Shown piece after piece: positions 1 through 7,196 of a stretch of DNA of 12,239 nucleotides. The DNA comes from Sulfurimonas sp. Its GTDB lineage: Bacteria; Campylobacterota; Campylobacteria; Campylobacterales; Sulfurimonadaceae. Within the stretch, counting starts at the first letter, position 1. The number at the start of each line of letters is the position of its first letter. The position numbers and the translations under genes were made by a program. The notes under the pieces are model-generated. The model was not told the DNA's origin. It ran no database searches and saw nothing but the letters and a program-made list of their open reading frames with translations. The DNA lies in the NCBI GenBank assembly GCA_027011725.1, contig JALUZQ010000046.1, positions 1-12,239 on the forward strand, given 5' to 3'.

Positions 1-332
1 AGAAACACTTTATTTTAGACAAATCCATCGGAGGAGCTGATGCAGACTTTTCACTTGATAAAGAGGAGTTTGCACAGATGGTACAAGCAGTGCGAGATAC
101 TGAAAAACTTTTAGGAAAAGTTGACTACAGCATGAATGAAAAAAAAGAAAAATCCCGCCAATTTGCACGTTCTTTATATGTTGCACAAGAGATTAAAAAA
201 GGCGAATACTTTACTGAGAAAAACATTCGAAGTGTTCGTCCCGGGTATGGTATGCACCCAAAACATTTAAAAGAGTTTCTAGGGAAAAAAGCACAAAAAG
301 ATTACACCTTTGGGGAGAGATTCGTTGGCTGA
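1..332 (+). CDS. pseI: Pseudaminic acid synthase, C-terminal part (5' end outside window)
   Basis: The reading frame is open from the window edge (first full codon at base 3) to TGA at 330-332, giving 109 residues of C-terminus. The family condenses a 6-carbon diacetamido hexose (6-deoxy-AltdiNAc) with phosphoenolpyruvate to make pseudaminic acid in the cytoplasm. Visible here are the end of the NeuB-type barrel (KHFILDKSIGGADADFSL) and a complete SAF/antifreeze-like domain with the motif FARSLYVAQEIKKGE, then RPGYGMHPKHL and LGKKA. The RPGYG-HP wording is closer to PseI than to NeuB or LegI, which usually read RPGNGI, but the catalytic barrel is not in view, so LegI is a weaker alternative. 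The last residues (TFGERFVG) are a little unlike the usual 'GTPL' ending. The 3' end overlaps the next gene by 8 nt, which places sugar synthesis and the Maf glycosyltransferases in one transcript. Confidence 0.85.
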   Translation, partial: KHFILDKSIGGADADFSLDKEEFAQMVQAVRDTEKLLGKVDYSMNEKKEKSRQFARSLYVAQEIKKGEYFTEKNIRSVRPGYGMHPKHLKEFLGKKAQKDYTFGERFVG

Positions 333-2229
333 AGATATTAATGCACTGATTATACACAATTATCAAAACAACATCGCCTACCTTGAAAAAGAGTACAAAC
401 CGCTCTATGATTCTATAGCACACTATGAGTACGCTGTAGATACAGGAGCAATCCAAGAGCAATATCAACTCACATATGAGCAGGGTGGGTTTGATATTTT
501 CGACACCCAAACGCAGTCGTACCTCTACCTGCAGCAAAGCAATGCTATCATGCAGATGATACAAGAAAGTGTTAACTTCAAAAAAAATGAAAATGTATTT
601 GAGACTTTTAAAATCCTAGAACAAGTTCCAGAGGGATATAAAAACATCCTCAGCATCTATCAAAAGTACGACGATAAGAACTTTTCAATGAAAAAGATAT
701 ACAAATTTGTCTCTTTTGGAGCAGGAGCACATCTAAGTGCGATAGATACAAAAATAAGAGCAAAACATTACTTTATCGTTGAGGATTCACTCGAACTTTT
801 TCGACTCTCTCTCTTTACAACACCTTACTATAGCATCGCAGAGCACGCAAAACTCTCTTTTGCAATTGCCCAAAAAAACAAAGAGTTTAAACATAGTGTA
901 GAGAAATTCTTAGAAGATGAATATGCTTACAACCACTACATCAAATTTTTTGAAGCACCACACCACACAGAGAATAAACTCAAAGAGTTTCATACTGTAG
1001 TCCTAAGCCAATCTCATCTCAACTTCTTTTACAGTAGCATGCTTGAGCAATATACCCGCTCACTCTACTACCTGCACAACAATTATAATTTTCTCAACCT
1101 TCTAGATACAAAGCTTCACAGCTATTTCAAAGCAAGACCTACACTACTTCTCGCTCCTGGTCCATCACTTGAAAAAAACATTGCATGGGTACAAAAGCAT
1201 CAAGATAATTTTCTCATAGTTGCTCTCTCTGCAACACTTCCTCTGCTGTATGAAGCAAAAATAAAACCCGACATCATTACCCATTTTGATGGATTTGAAC
1301 GTAGTAAAGTACATTTTGACAAAGTTTCTGACCTCGCATTCTTTCATAAGTCACTCTTACTTTTTTCAACAAAAACACCACAAAGCATCGTTAATCTTTT
1401 TCCTAAAAGAGCGCTTTTTTTCTTTGAGAGTACAAGCAGTTTTAAAAATAACTTTGGATCTGTAAGCGCTTTTTGTGCGGGTAGCAGTACCTATCTTATA
1501 CTTATTGCGTTAGAGGTGCAAGAGCTCTATTTGCTTGGACTTGACCTTGCTCTCGATCAAGAGACACTTCTTACCCACTCTAGCAATTACCACTACCAAC
1601 AACAAGCTTCAGACAGTACAAGTGAGGGTGCAGATTTTCGTACTACACTCATCCAAAGAGCAGGTAACTTTAGAGAGTCCATTAAGACGACCCCGAACTT
1701 TTCCATCTCCATTGATGCTATAGATAGCATCTCTACGGGGATGAAAAAACCACAACAAGAAGTGTATAATCTTAGTGACGGAGCCTATTTCACTGCTACA
1801 CATCCCACAGATAAAGAGAGTATTCATCTCAAGAAAATTGAAAAAAATGATCTTCTAAAAACTTTTGAGATGTCCAGTGAAAAGAGTCTTAGCAAAAGGG
1901 AGCGTGATACCATAAACAGTATGCTTCAAAAAACACAGCACATAAAAGCAAAAATACAAAGATATAAAACAAAAAACATCAACAAGCAAACGCAACTCCT
2001 AGAGAACCTCCTTACAATAGAGAATGAAATTTGCTCCTGCAAAGATAAAGAGTGTGAAATACTCAGTATAATCGTTCACAACTACACTCGTTTTATCTAT
2101 AGTTACATCTTTGATATGTGCAACACAAAAGAGGTGAATATAGAAACAGAGGTAGAAGCTCTTTACAATGAAACTCTCGTAAATCTAGAAAAAATAAGCA
2201 GCTCCTTAGAGCAGTATCTTAAGGGATAA
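325..2229 (+). CDS. Motility accessory factor (Maf) family flagellin glycosyltransferase, copy 1
   Basis: Predicted protein of 634 aa. I chose the TTG at 325 over the in-frame TTG at 310. A GGGGAG Shine-Dalgarno sits at 313-318, six bases before 325, and the resulting N-terminus (AEDINALIIHNYQNNIAYLE) lines up with copy 2 (QDINELVTKNFNDNIAYLE). The N-terminal Maf domain has the block HYFIVEDSLELFRLSLF at residues 148-164. The central MptE-like (DUF115) domain has LLLAPGPS at 274-281, PDIITHFDGFE shortly after, and LLGLDLALD at 403-411. The C-terminal part (about 470-634) is Lys/Glu/Leu-rich and probably helical. Maf proteins resemble GT42-type sialyltransferases in their core and are needed for nonulosonate glycosylation of flagellin in Campylobacter, Aeromonas and Magnetospirillum. 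Direct transferase activity here is inferred. The start overlaps the pseI stop, consistent with translational coupling. It is the only copy with Ser rather than Asp in the EDDLELF block. Confidence 0.88.
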   Translation: MAEDINALIIHNYQNNIAYLEKEYKPLYDSIAHYEYAVDTGAIQEQYQLTYEQGGFDIFDTQTQSYLYLQQSNAIMQMIQESVNFKKNENVFETFKILEQVPEGYKNILSIYQKYDDKNFSMKKIYKFVSFGAGAHLSAIDTKIRAKHYFIVEDSLELFRLSLFTTPYYSIAEHAKLSFAIAQKNKEFKHSVEKFLEDEYAYNHYIKFFEAPHHTENKLKEFHTVVLSQSHLNFFYSSMLEQYTRSLYYLHNNYNFLNLLDTKLHSYFKARPTLLLAPGPSLEKNIAWVQKHQDNFLIVALSATLPLLYEAKIKPDIITHFDGFERSKVHFDKVSDLAFFHKSLLLFSTKTPQSIVNLFPKRALFFFESTSSFKNNFGSVSAFCAGSSTYLILIALEVQELYLLGLDLALDQETLLTHSSNYHYQQQASDSTSEGADFRTTLIQRAGNFRESIKTTPNFSISIDAIDSISTGMKKPQQEVYNLSDGAYFTATHPTDKESIHLKKIEKNDLLKTFEMSSEKSLSKRERDTINSMLQKTQHIKAKIQRYKTKNINKQTQLLENLLTIENEICSCKDKECEILSIIVHNYTRFIYSYIFDMCNTKEVNIETEVEALYNETLVNLEKISSSLEQYLKG

Positions 2230-2230
2230 T

Positions 2231-4225
2231 ATGCAAGATATAAACGAACTCGTCACTAAGAACTTCAATGATAATATAGCCTACCTCGAGCAGCACCACC
2301 CCAAACTCTTTACCAAGCTCTCTGAGTATGATGCAGCCGTTGCCAATGGACACTTTCAAGAACGGTATGAACTTGTATATGAAAATAACAATTTTGATGT
2401 GCTTGAAATTGCTACACAAAAATATCTTTATAATAAACAAACAGATGTACACACAGAGAAATCTCTTGAAAGTGTTGATTTTTTGACTAACAACAACTGT
2501 TTTGAAGGCTTTTTCAGACAATCTTTCACAAAAGAGCAGGTCACTGCGTTTAAGAAAAAAGAAGAAGAACAGCCTCTTGAATTTTACGCTTCTTATGTAG
2601 CGGATATTTTGTCTGAAACAGAGAAAATCCAAACCAAGCAACTAAAAAGTATAGATAAGTATATATTTTTCGGTACTGGGCTTGGTCTGCATATAGATGC
2701 CATTGCAGATAAAATTGCAGCAGATATTTACCTGATTGTTGAAGATGACCTTGAGCTCTTTCGTCTCTCTCTCTTTTGTATGAACTATAAAAGACTCGCA
2801 CAAAATGCAACACTCTTTTTTTCCGTTTTTGAAGATGATACAGAGTTTGCATACACTGCAGAGAAGTTCTTACAAGAGCGCTACTATTACAACCATTACA
2901 TAAAGTATTTCCAAATGCTTAATCACTCTGATGAGAAAATAAATCAGTTCTACATTGCCATCTCAACGCAGTCTGATCTGAAATTTTTGTTCCATGACTA
3001 TATGAAGATAAGCATCTCTCCCATAGAGAGTCTCTCCAGCCATTACAATATTCTCTTAAAAGAGCTTAATTTCCATCAAAGTCCTTTTCGTGAAAAACCT
3101 TTTCTTCTTCTTGCAAGTGGTCCTTCTTTGCAAAAGAACATAGAGTTTGTTAAACATAACAAAGAGAGCTTTATCATTGTAGCTGTTTCTTCATCTTTAA
3201 AGTTTTTAGAACTACATAACGTCACTCCTGACATTGTCATACATCTTGATCCTTTTGATGCGTCTCTCCTCTCCTTTGAAAAACTTGAAAATATCTCTTT
3301 TTTAGACAATACACTCTTTTTTCTTGCTGCATCTTCACCGAAAAAACTCTTTACGTTACTCAAAAAAGAAAATATATTTCTCTTTGAAGCAGGCTCAAAC
3401 TACAAACACGACGCACTCAATGTCTCCGCTCCATGTATAGGCTCTTTAAGCTATATGCTTCTACTGGCTACAAAAGCCAGCCAAATATACCTTTTAGGTC
3501 TTGACTTGGCAGTAGATAGTGAAACAGGATTTGACCATACACAAATACATCAAGATACAAAACAGCTTGCACTTGAAGATGTCTTTGACAAAAAAGAGAC
3601 TCTCTCGTATAAAGATGATCTCTTTCAAACAGAGGGGAACTTTCAAAAAAAGGTTTATACAACTGCCCATTTTTATAGCTCCATAAGTGTCATCAACCGT
3701 TATTTTCCAAAACTCAAAAAAGAGTTTCAAAAAGTTTTCAACCTAAGCGAAGGGGCATATTTTAATACAGCCCAACCAAAACATATTCACGAGCTTCCAA
3801 ACTTTGAAACACTTCCAAAAGAGACACGCAAGGAGCTAAAACAACTACTGCTAAATTTTTCGACAAAAACACTCAACAAAGAGGATATCGCATCATTGCA
3901 GAAGAAACTAGCCCACGCACAAACACTTCAAAAAGCACTTCAAGAACACAAAGTAAAAAACACCGATGCCTCACAATATGCACAAGAGATCTATCGACTC
4001 ATCACACAAGAAAAAGCCTTATACAAATATGAACTTGCACGTGTTTTAGACAGCTACCTTTACTATGTTTTAAACTATGTCTACAACCACCTTTGTAACA
4101 ATGAGACCTCTTTAGATGCTTTTTACCAACTTGATAAACTGCTCAAGGCTCACCTTTTTACACTTATATCATACTACACAACAGCTCTACAAAATGCACT
4201 TTCCAAAGGAGGTAAAAATGCATAG
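2231..4225 (+). CDS. Motility accessory factor (Maf) family flagellin glycosyltransferase, copy 2
   Basis: Predicted protein of 664 aa with ATG at 2231. It begins one base after the stop of copy 1, and an AAGGGA ribosome site at 2221-2226 lies inside the end of copy 1. The layout is the same as its neighbours: N-terminal Maf domain with YLIVEDDLELFRLSLF at 167-182, MptE-like core with FLLLASGPS at 291-299 and LLGLDLAVD at 421-429, then a helical Lys/Gln-rich tail with a likely coiled coil (KKLAHAQTLQKALQEHKVK). The core differs from copies 1 and 3 in having HLDPFD instead of H-F/L-DGF. It is expected to act in the cytoplasm on unfolded flagellin with a CMP-nonulosonate donor. The family role is established; the exact donor and the division of labour among the three copies are unknown. 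Its stop codon overlaps the start of copy 3 by 8 nt. Confidence 0.88.
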   Translation: MQDINELVTKNFNDNIAYLEQHHPKLFTKLSEYDAAVANGHFQERYELVYENNNFDVLEIATQKYLYNKQTDVHTEKSLESVDFLTNNNCFEGFFRQSFTKEQVTAFKKKEEEQPLEFYASYVADILSETEKIQTKQLKSIDKYIFFGTGLGLHIDAIADKIAADIYLIVEDDLELFRLSLFCMNYKRLAQNATLFFSVFEDDTEFAYTAEKFLQERYYYNHYIKYFQMLNHSDEKINQFYIAISTQSDLKFLFHDYMKISISPIESLSSHYNILLKELNFHQSPFREKPFLLLASGPSLQKNIEFVKHNKESFIIVAVSSSLKFLELHNVTPDIVIHLDPFDASLLSFEKLENISFLDNTLFFLAASSPKKLFTLLKKENIFLFEAGSNYKHDALNVSAPCIGSLSYMLLLATKASQIYLLGLDLAVDSETGFDHTQIHQDTKQLALEDVFDKKETLSYKDDLFQTEGNFQKKVYTTAHFYSSISVINRYFPKLKKEFQKVFNLSEGAYFNTAQPKHIHELPNFETLPKETRKELKQLLLNFSTKTLNKEDIASLQKKLAHAQTLQKALQEHKVKNTDASQYAQEIYRLITQEKALYKYELARVLDSYLYYVLNYVYNHLCNNETSLDAFYQLDKLLKAHLFTLISYYTTALQNALSKGGKNA

Positions 4226-6218
4226 TATAGAAGAAAAAGCTCTAATGATTTACCAAAAGAATAGAGAATTTTTACAAAAAAATCATCCTGAGATTTTGAC
4301 AAAAATAGATGCCTTTGAAACAAACATAACAAATAATCCAGATAAAGAACACTATTCTCTAGAGTATATCCAAGACTATTTTGATGTGAAGAACAATGAG
4401 AGTCATCAGTATTTATATTCACAAGATAGCAATCTATTTTCACAAAAGCTTACAGATCTTGTAAATTTTTCTAAAAAATCTTTTATTTTTGATGGTTTTG
4501 CCATGTATAAAGATTATGAAAAAAACCAAAAAAACTTTGATGACATTACTAAAGGCCTTGAAGGTATTTATCCTATTATGAGTTACTATCTTCATAATAT
4601 ACCAGAAAACCCACAAATGATAGAAATTGAGAAATTTATTTTTATCGGTGTAGGTCTTGGAATGCATATTACTAAAACTGATGCCAAGATTCAAGCACTT
4701 GAATATTTTATAATCGAGGATGATTTAGAACTCTTTAGACTCTCCTTATTTACAACTGAATACTATACTATTCAGGGGCAAATTACTTTCTCTATCAATG
4801 AGAATAAAGAAGAATTTACACATAATTTCAATAAATTTTTATCGAATAGCTTTTTTAGAAATAAATATCTCAAATACCTCTATTTTACTGCTCACTCAAA
4901 TGAAAAAATAAAACTTATTAAAAATGCACTATCATCCCAGAACTTCTCATCTTTTCCATACAAAACTCTATTAGAAAAAACTACTCGACAACTAGAGTAC
5001 ATGAGACTAGGCTATCAGTTTATAGATTTTTCCAAACAATTTATAGACAATACTTTAGCAAATAAACCTTTGCTCATTGTTGCTGCAGGTCCATCCTTTT
5101 CTACTAATATTGAATGGCTTGTTAAACATCAAGATAATTATATTATATTGTGCGTCTCAGCAGTACTAAATAAACTTTATGAAAAAGGTATACAACCAGA
5201 TATTGTAACGCACCTAGATGGTTTTGATCCTTCAAAAAAACATCTTGAAGGTTTTGATGCAGCAAATTTTCTCTCACATACTATTTTACTCTCTGGTAAT
5301 TTTACCCCACTTGAAGTGCTAGAAAAATTTAAAAAAGAGAATGTTTTTATAATGGAAGAGTTATCGACAGATTACCATGAAGGGTTTGATTCATATTCTG
5401 GTCCGTGTGTAGGTTCTACAGCTGTTTTTCAAGCATTGACAATGGGTTTTAAAGAAATCTACACCTATGGTATAGATTTAGCACTTGATGAAAAAGGACA
5501 TTCACATACAAATTCCCACGTCCTTACAAAAAATAAATATGATTTAGAAAAAATAAAAAAACTTGAAAACACCATCTCTTTTCGTGGAGATTTTTTTAGC
5601 GTACCCGGTAACTTTAAAAAAGAAGTCTATACCAGTCCTCTCTTTTATAGCTCTTTACATTATTTACATACGAGTATTCCTCTTCTCAAAACAGATTCTC
5701 AATATATCTATAACCTTAGCAATGGTGCATATATAAAAGGAGCTATTCCAACAAAACTTGAAACACTTGCACATTATGATACTTTAAATAAAAAAGAGCT
5801 TCATCATCAACTACTTGAAATTTTAAAAAACCACTCAATGACAAGCTTGTCAAGTACAGATATAGCGTCATTAAAAGAGCGTTTAGTATTTGCACAAACA
5901 CTTCATAAGTATTTTTCTGAGTATAAAAAAAATCCACTGCCACTGCAAAAAGAGCAGTATCTGCATAACCTTATTTCACTTATGCTTTCAGTTTTAATAG
6001 AACCCACACGTGAGAATAGAAACCTCGTAACTATATATGACTACTTTTTCAGTTACGCAGCACCTATAATATTTGATTTTTTTAATACTCAAAACTTGGA
6101 CAATATTCCAGAACATATTAAAGAATTCAATAGACTTTTTATAGATGAAATGATAGCAATAAGTTCCGTTTATATGAAAAGATTGGAGAGTTTTTTAGTA
6201 TCAATTGAAGCCTTATAA
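4218..6218 (+). CDS. Motility accessory factor (Maf) family flagellin glycosyltransferase, copy 3
   Basis: Predicted protein of 666 aa. The frame is open upstream to an ATG at 4116, but the start is placed at ATG 4218. A near-perfect AAAGGAGGT ribosome site lies at 4205-4213, four bases before 4218, and the N-terminus then matches the start of the family (HSIEEKALMIYQKNREFLQK). Key blocks are YFIIEDDLELFRLSLF at 163-178, LLIVAAGPS at 285-293, PDIVTHLDGFD soon after, and YGIDLALD followed by Gly and His residues from 417. This copy has the most family-typical glycine-rich motif (AAGPS). The gene is visibly more AT-rich than copies 1 and 2, using more TTA, ATT and TTT codons, which suggests a separate history. 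The stop codon lies in the loop of a strong hairpin, and the gene converges on flagellin 27 bp away. Function is inferred from the family as flagellin glycosyltransfer needed for filament assembly. Confidence 0.88.
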   Translation: MHSIEEKALMIYQKNREFLQKNHPEILTKIDAFETNITNNPDKEHYSLEYIQDYFDVKNNESHQYLYSQDSNLFSQKLTDLVNFSKKSFIFDGFAMYKDYEKNQKNFDDITKGLEGIYPIMSYYLHNIPENPQMIEIEKFIFIGVGLGMHITKTDAKIQALEYFIIEDDLELFRLSLFTTEYYTIQGQITFSINENKEEFTHNFNKFLSNSFFRNKYLKYLYFTAHSNEKIKLIKNALSSQNFSSFPYKTLLEKTTRQLEYMRLGYQFIDFSKQFIDNTLANKPLLIVAAGPSFSTNIEWLVKHQDNYIILCVSAVLNKLYEKGIQPDIVTHLDGFDPSKKHLEGFDAANFLSHTILLSGNFTPLEVLEKFKKENVFIMEELSTDYHEGFDSYSGPCVGSTAVFQALTMGFKEIYTYGIDLALDEKGHSHTNSHVLTKNKYDLEKIKKLENTISFRGDFFSVPGNFKKEVYTSPLFYSSLHYLHTSIPLLKTDSQYIYNLSNGAYIKGAIPTKLETLAHYDTLNKKELHHQLLEILKNHSMTSLSSTDIASLKERLVFAQTLHKYFSEYKKNPLPLQKEQYLHNLISLMLSVLIEPTRENRNLVTIYDYFFSYAAPIIFDFFNTQNLDNIPEHIKEFNRLFIDEMIAISSVYMKRLESFLVSIEAL

Positions 6219-6229
6219 GCTTCAATTGA
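6201..6229. terminator. Perfect 11-bp hairpin between convergent maf copy 3 and flagellin genes
   Basis: TCAATTGAAGC (6201-6211) and GCTTCAATTGA (6219-6229) are perfect inverted repeats separated by the 7-base loop CTTATAA, which carries the TAA stop of the third maf gene. It is the only strong inverted repeat I see between the two convergent genes, so it is the best candidate for a bidirectional 3' end. It is not a textbook intrinsic terminator: on the + strand the stem is followed by AAAAGAG, and on the - strand by TACTAAAAAA, so neither transcript has a U-tract directly after it. An RNA 3'-end stabilising or processing hairpin is an equal alternative. Confidence 0.45.
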
Positions 6230-6245
6230 AAAGAGAAGTAATAAA

Positions 6246-7088
6246 CTACTGAAGTAGTCTAAGAACATTTTGTTGCACAGCATTCGCTTGACTCATAGCA
6301 TAAGAACCAGATTGAGCTAAAATGTTGTGTTTTGCAAAGTTTGCAGACTCAGCCGCAAAGTCAACATCACGAATTTGAGATTCAGCTGCAGTAACATTTA
6401 CTTGTGTAACTGAGATGTTTCTTACAGTTGATTCAAGTTTATTTTGAGCCGCACCAAGAATTGCTCTTTTTGTATTGATATTATCAAGTGCTGTATCCAT
6501 TTTTGCCACAGTAGATTCAGCATTTGTATGACTATCTACTTTAATAGTAGAGATTGCACCACCAACAATTTTTGTTACAGTATTTGTAGCAATTTTAGCA
6601 GTTTGTGTTTCATTTGCATACGCACCAATATGGAAAATAAATCCACCACTATTATCTGTACCTGCACTACCATCTAAGATTTTCACACCATTAAATTTTG
6701 TAGTAGCAGCAATATCACTCGCTTCTTGTAAAAGTGCATTTACCTCTTTTTGAATGTGTGAACGAGATTTTGCATCTTGAGTATCATTGGCAGCTTGAGT
6801 AGCAAGAACACGAACTCTTTTAAGAATACTTGTATACTCTTCTAGCGCACCATCTGCAGTTTGAATAAGACCAATACCGTCATTTGCATTACGGATAGCT
6901 TGACCAAGACCTTGTGATTGAGCAGAAAGTTTATCTGCAATAGCAAGACCAGCAGCATCATCTGCAGCTTTATTAATTCTTAAACCTGATGAAAGTGATT
7001 GTAAACTTTTATCAAGCCCAATGTTGTTCATAACCGCATTTCTGTGTGCATTCATTGCACCGATGTTTGTGTTAATTCTAAAACCCAT
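6246..7088 (-). CDS. Flagellin, compact form without D2/D3 domains
   Basis: 280-aa filament subunit, exported by the flagellar type III apparatus and polymerised extracellularly. The N-terminal D0/D1 signature GFRINTNIGAMNAHRNA, SLSSGLRINKAADDAAGLAI (31-50) and the C-terminal D1/D0 signature RDVDFAAESANFAKHNILAQ through VLRLLQ are intact. The middle (about 140-206) is short, so the hypervariable D2/D3 domains of larger flagellins are missing. This stretch holds 16 Ser/Thr in 66 residues, plausible acceptor sites for the neighbouring Maf enzymes. The start is ATG with AAAGGA six bases upstream (7095-7100) and a sigma-28 promoter further up. It corresponds in position to H. pylori flaB, which also neighbours topA, but sequence alone cannot say whether it is the major or minor filament subunit, so I give no symbol. 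It is convergent with the maf genes and divergent from topA. Confidence 0.96.
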   Translation of the reverse strand: MGFRINTNIGAMNAHRNAVMNNIGLDKSLQSLSSGLRINKAADDAAGLAIADKLSAQSQGLGQAIRNANDGIGLIQTADGALEEYTSILKRVRVLATQAANDTQDAKSRSHIQKEVNALLQEASDIAATTKFNGVKILDGSAGTDNSGGFIFHIGAYANETQTAKIATNTVTKIVGGAISTIKVDSHTNAESTVAKMDTALDNINTKRAILGAAQNKLESTVRNISVTQVNVTAAESQIRDVDFAAESANFAKHNILAQSGSYAMSQANAVQQNVLRLLQ

Positions 7089-7094
7089 AATAAA

Positions 7095-7100
7095 TCCTTT
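7095..7100 (-). promoter_or_regulatory. Flagellin ribosome binding site, also a possible CsrA site
   Basis: On the - strand this reads AAAGGA, six bases before the flagellin ATG. The GGA core is also the central element of CsrA targets, and CsrA is known to repress flagellin translation in Campylobacter jejuni and Bacillus subtilis by covering the ribosome site. The CsrA role here is inference. Confidence 0.75.
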
Positions 7101-7107
7101 TCTATGG

Positions 7108-7124
7108 AAGAGCCTTTCGCTCTT
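7108..7124 (-). promoter_or_regulatory. Small hairpin in flagellin leader next to the ribosome site
   Basis: On the - strand AAGAGC, loop GAAAG, GCTCTT form a perfect 6-bp stem. It ends seven bases before the AAAGGA ribosome site and lies wholly inside the predicted leader. It could stabilise the abundant mRNA or position the ribosome site. Its function is not shown by sequence. Confidence 0.5.
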
Positions 7125-7143
7125 GTATTTTTGTTTTATCTTT

Positions 7144-7158
7144 AGGCTTCCTTGCCCT
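7144..7158 (-). promoter_or_regulatory. Upstream leader hairpin presenting a GGA motif in its loop
   Basis: On the - strand AGGGC, AAGGAA, GCCT can fold with one bulged G, leaving AAGGAA in the loop with GGA at 7151-7149. It would begin only about six bases from the predicted transcript 5' end. A loop-exposed GGA plus a second GGA in the ribosome site about 50 nt downstream is the usual arrangement of CsrA-controlled flagellin leaders. The stem is short, so this is a candidate only. Confidence 0.35.
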
Positions 7159-7169
7159 AGATGTAAACT

Positions 7170-7196
7170 AAATCGGTCATCAAAAAAATTACTTTA
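7170..7196 (-). promoter_or_regulatory. Sigma-28 (FliA) promoter of the flagellin gene
   Basis: On the - strand the sequence reads TAAA (7196-7193), exactly 15 bases, then ACCGATTT (7177-7170). This matches the sigma-28 pattern TAAA-N15-GCCGATAA, and the CGATTT core also fits the Campylobacter form (CGATWT). Transcription should begin near 7164, giving a leader of about 75 nt. No GG-N10-GC sigma-54 pair was found upstream, which sets this gene apart from sigma-54-driven H. pylori flaB. Expression should therefore be late-class, after hook completion and FlgM export. Confidence 0.85.

Noticed and set aside
310..324. Upstream TTG start for maf copy 1
   Set aside because: There is no purine-rich site before 310, and the added five residues have no counterpart in copy 2.
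211..564. 117-codon open frame on the - strand over pseI and maf copy 1
   Set aside because: It is a shadow of two well-supported + strand genes, with no ribosome site or recognisable domain. The same applies to - strand frames at 2219-2641, 2550-2852 and 7632-8099.
580..2825. Homopolymer runs in the maf genes as phase-variation switches
   Set aside because: Campylobacter maf genes can switch through poly-G tracts, but here the runs are only about 7 A or T (for example near 1415 and 2818), which is ordinary in this AT-rich sequence. All three frames are intact.
4116..4217. Upstream extension of maf copy 3 to an ATG at 4116
   Set aside because: It lies wholly inside copy 2 in another frame, has no family similarity, and ATG 4218 has a near-perfect ribosome site at 4205-4213.
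6444..6677. 77-codon open frame on the + strand inside the flagellin gene
   Set aside because: It is Cys/Ser/Ile-rich low-complexity translation antisense to a certain gene. It is a shadow frame.
7144..7157. Sigma-54 promoter for flagellin
   Set aside because: GG and GC pairs near 7157-7146 are only 8 bases apart rather than 10, lack the TGGCAC and TTGC context, and fall downstream of the well-matched sigma-28 promoter.
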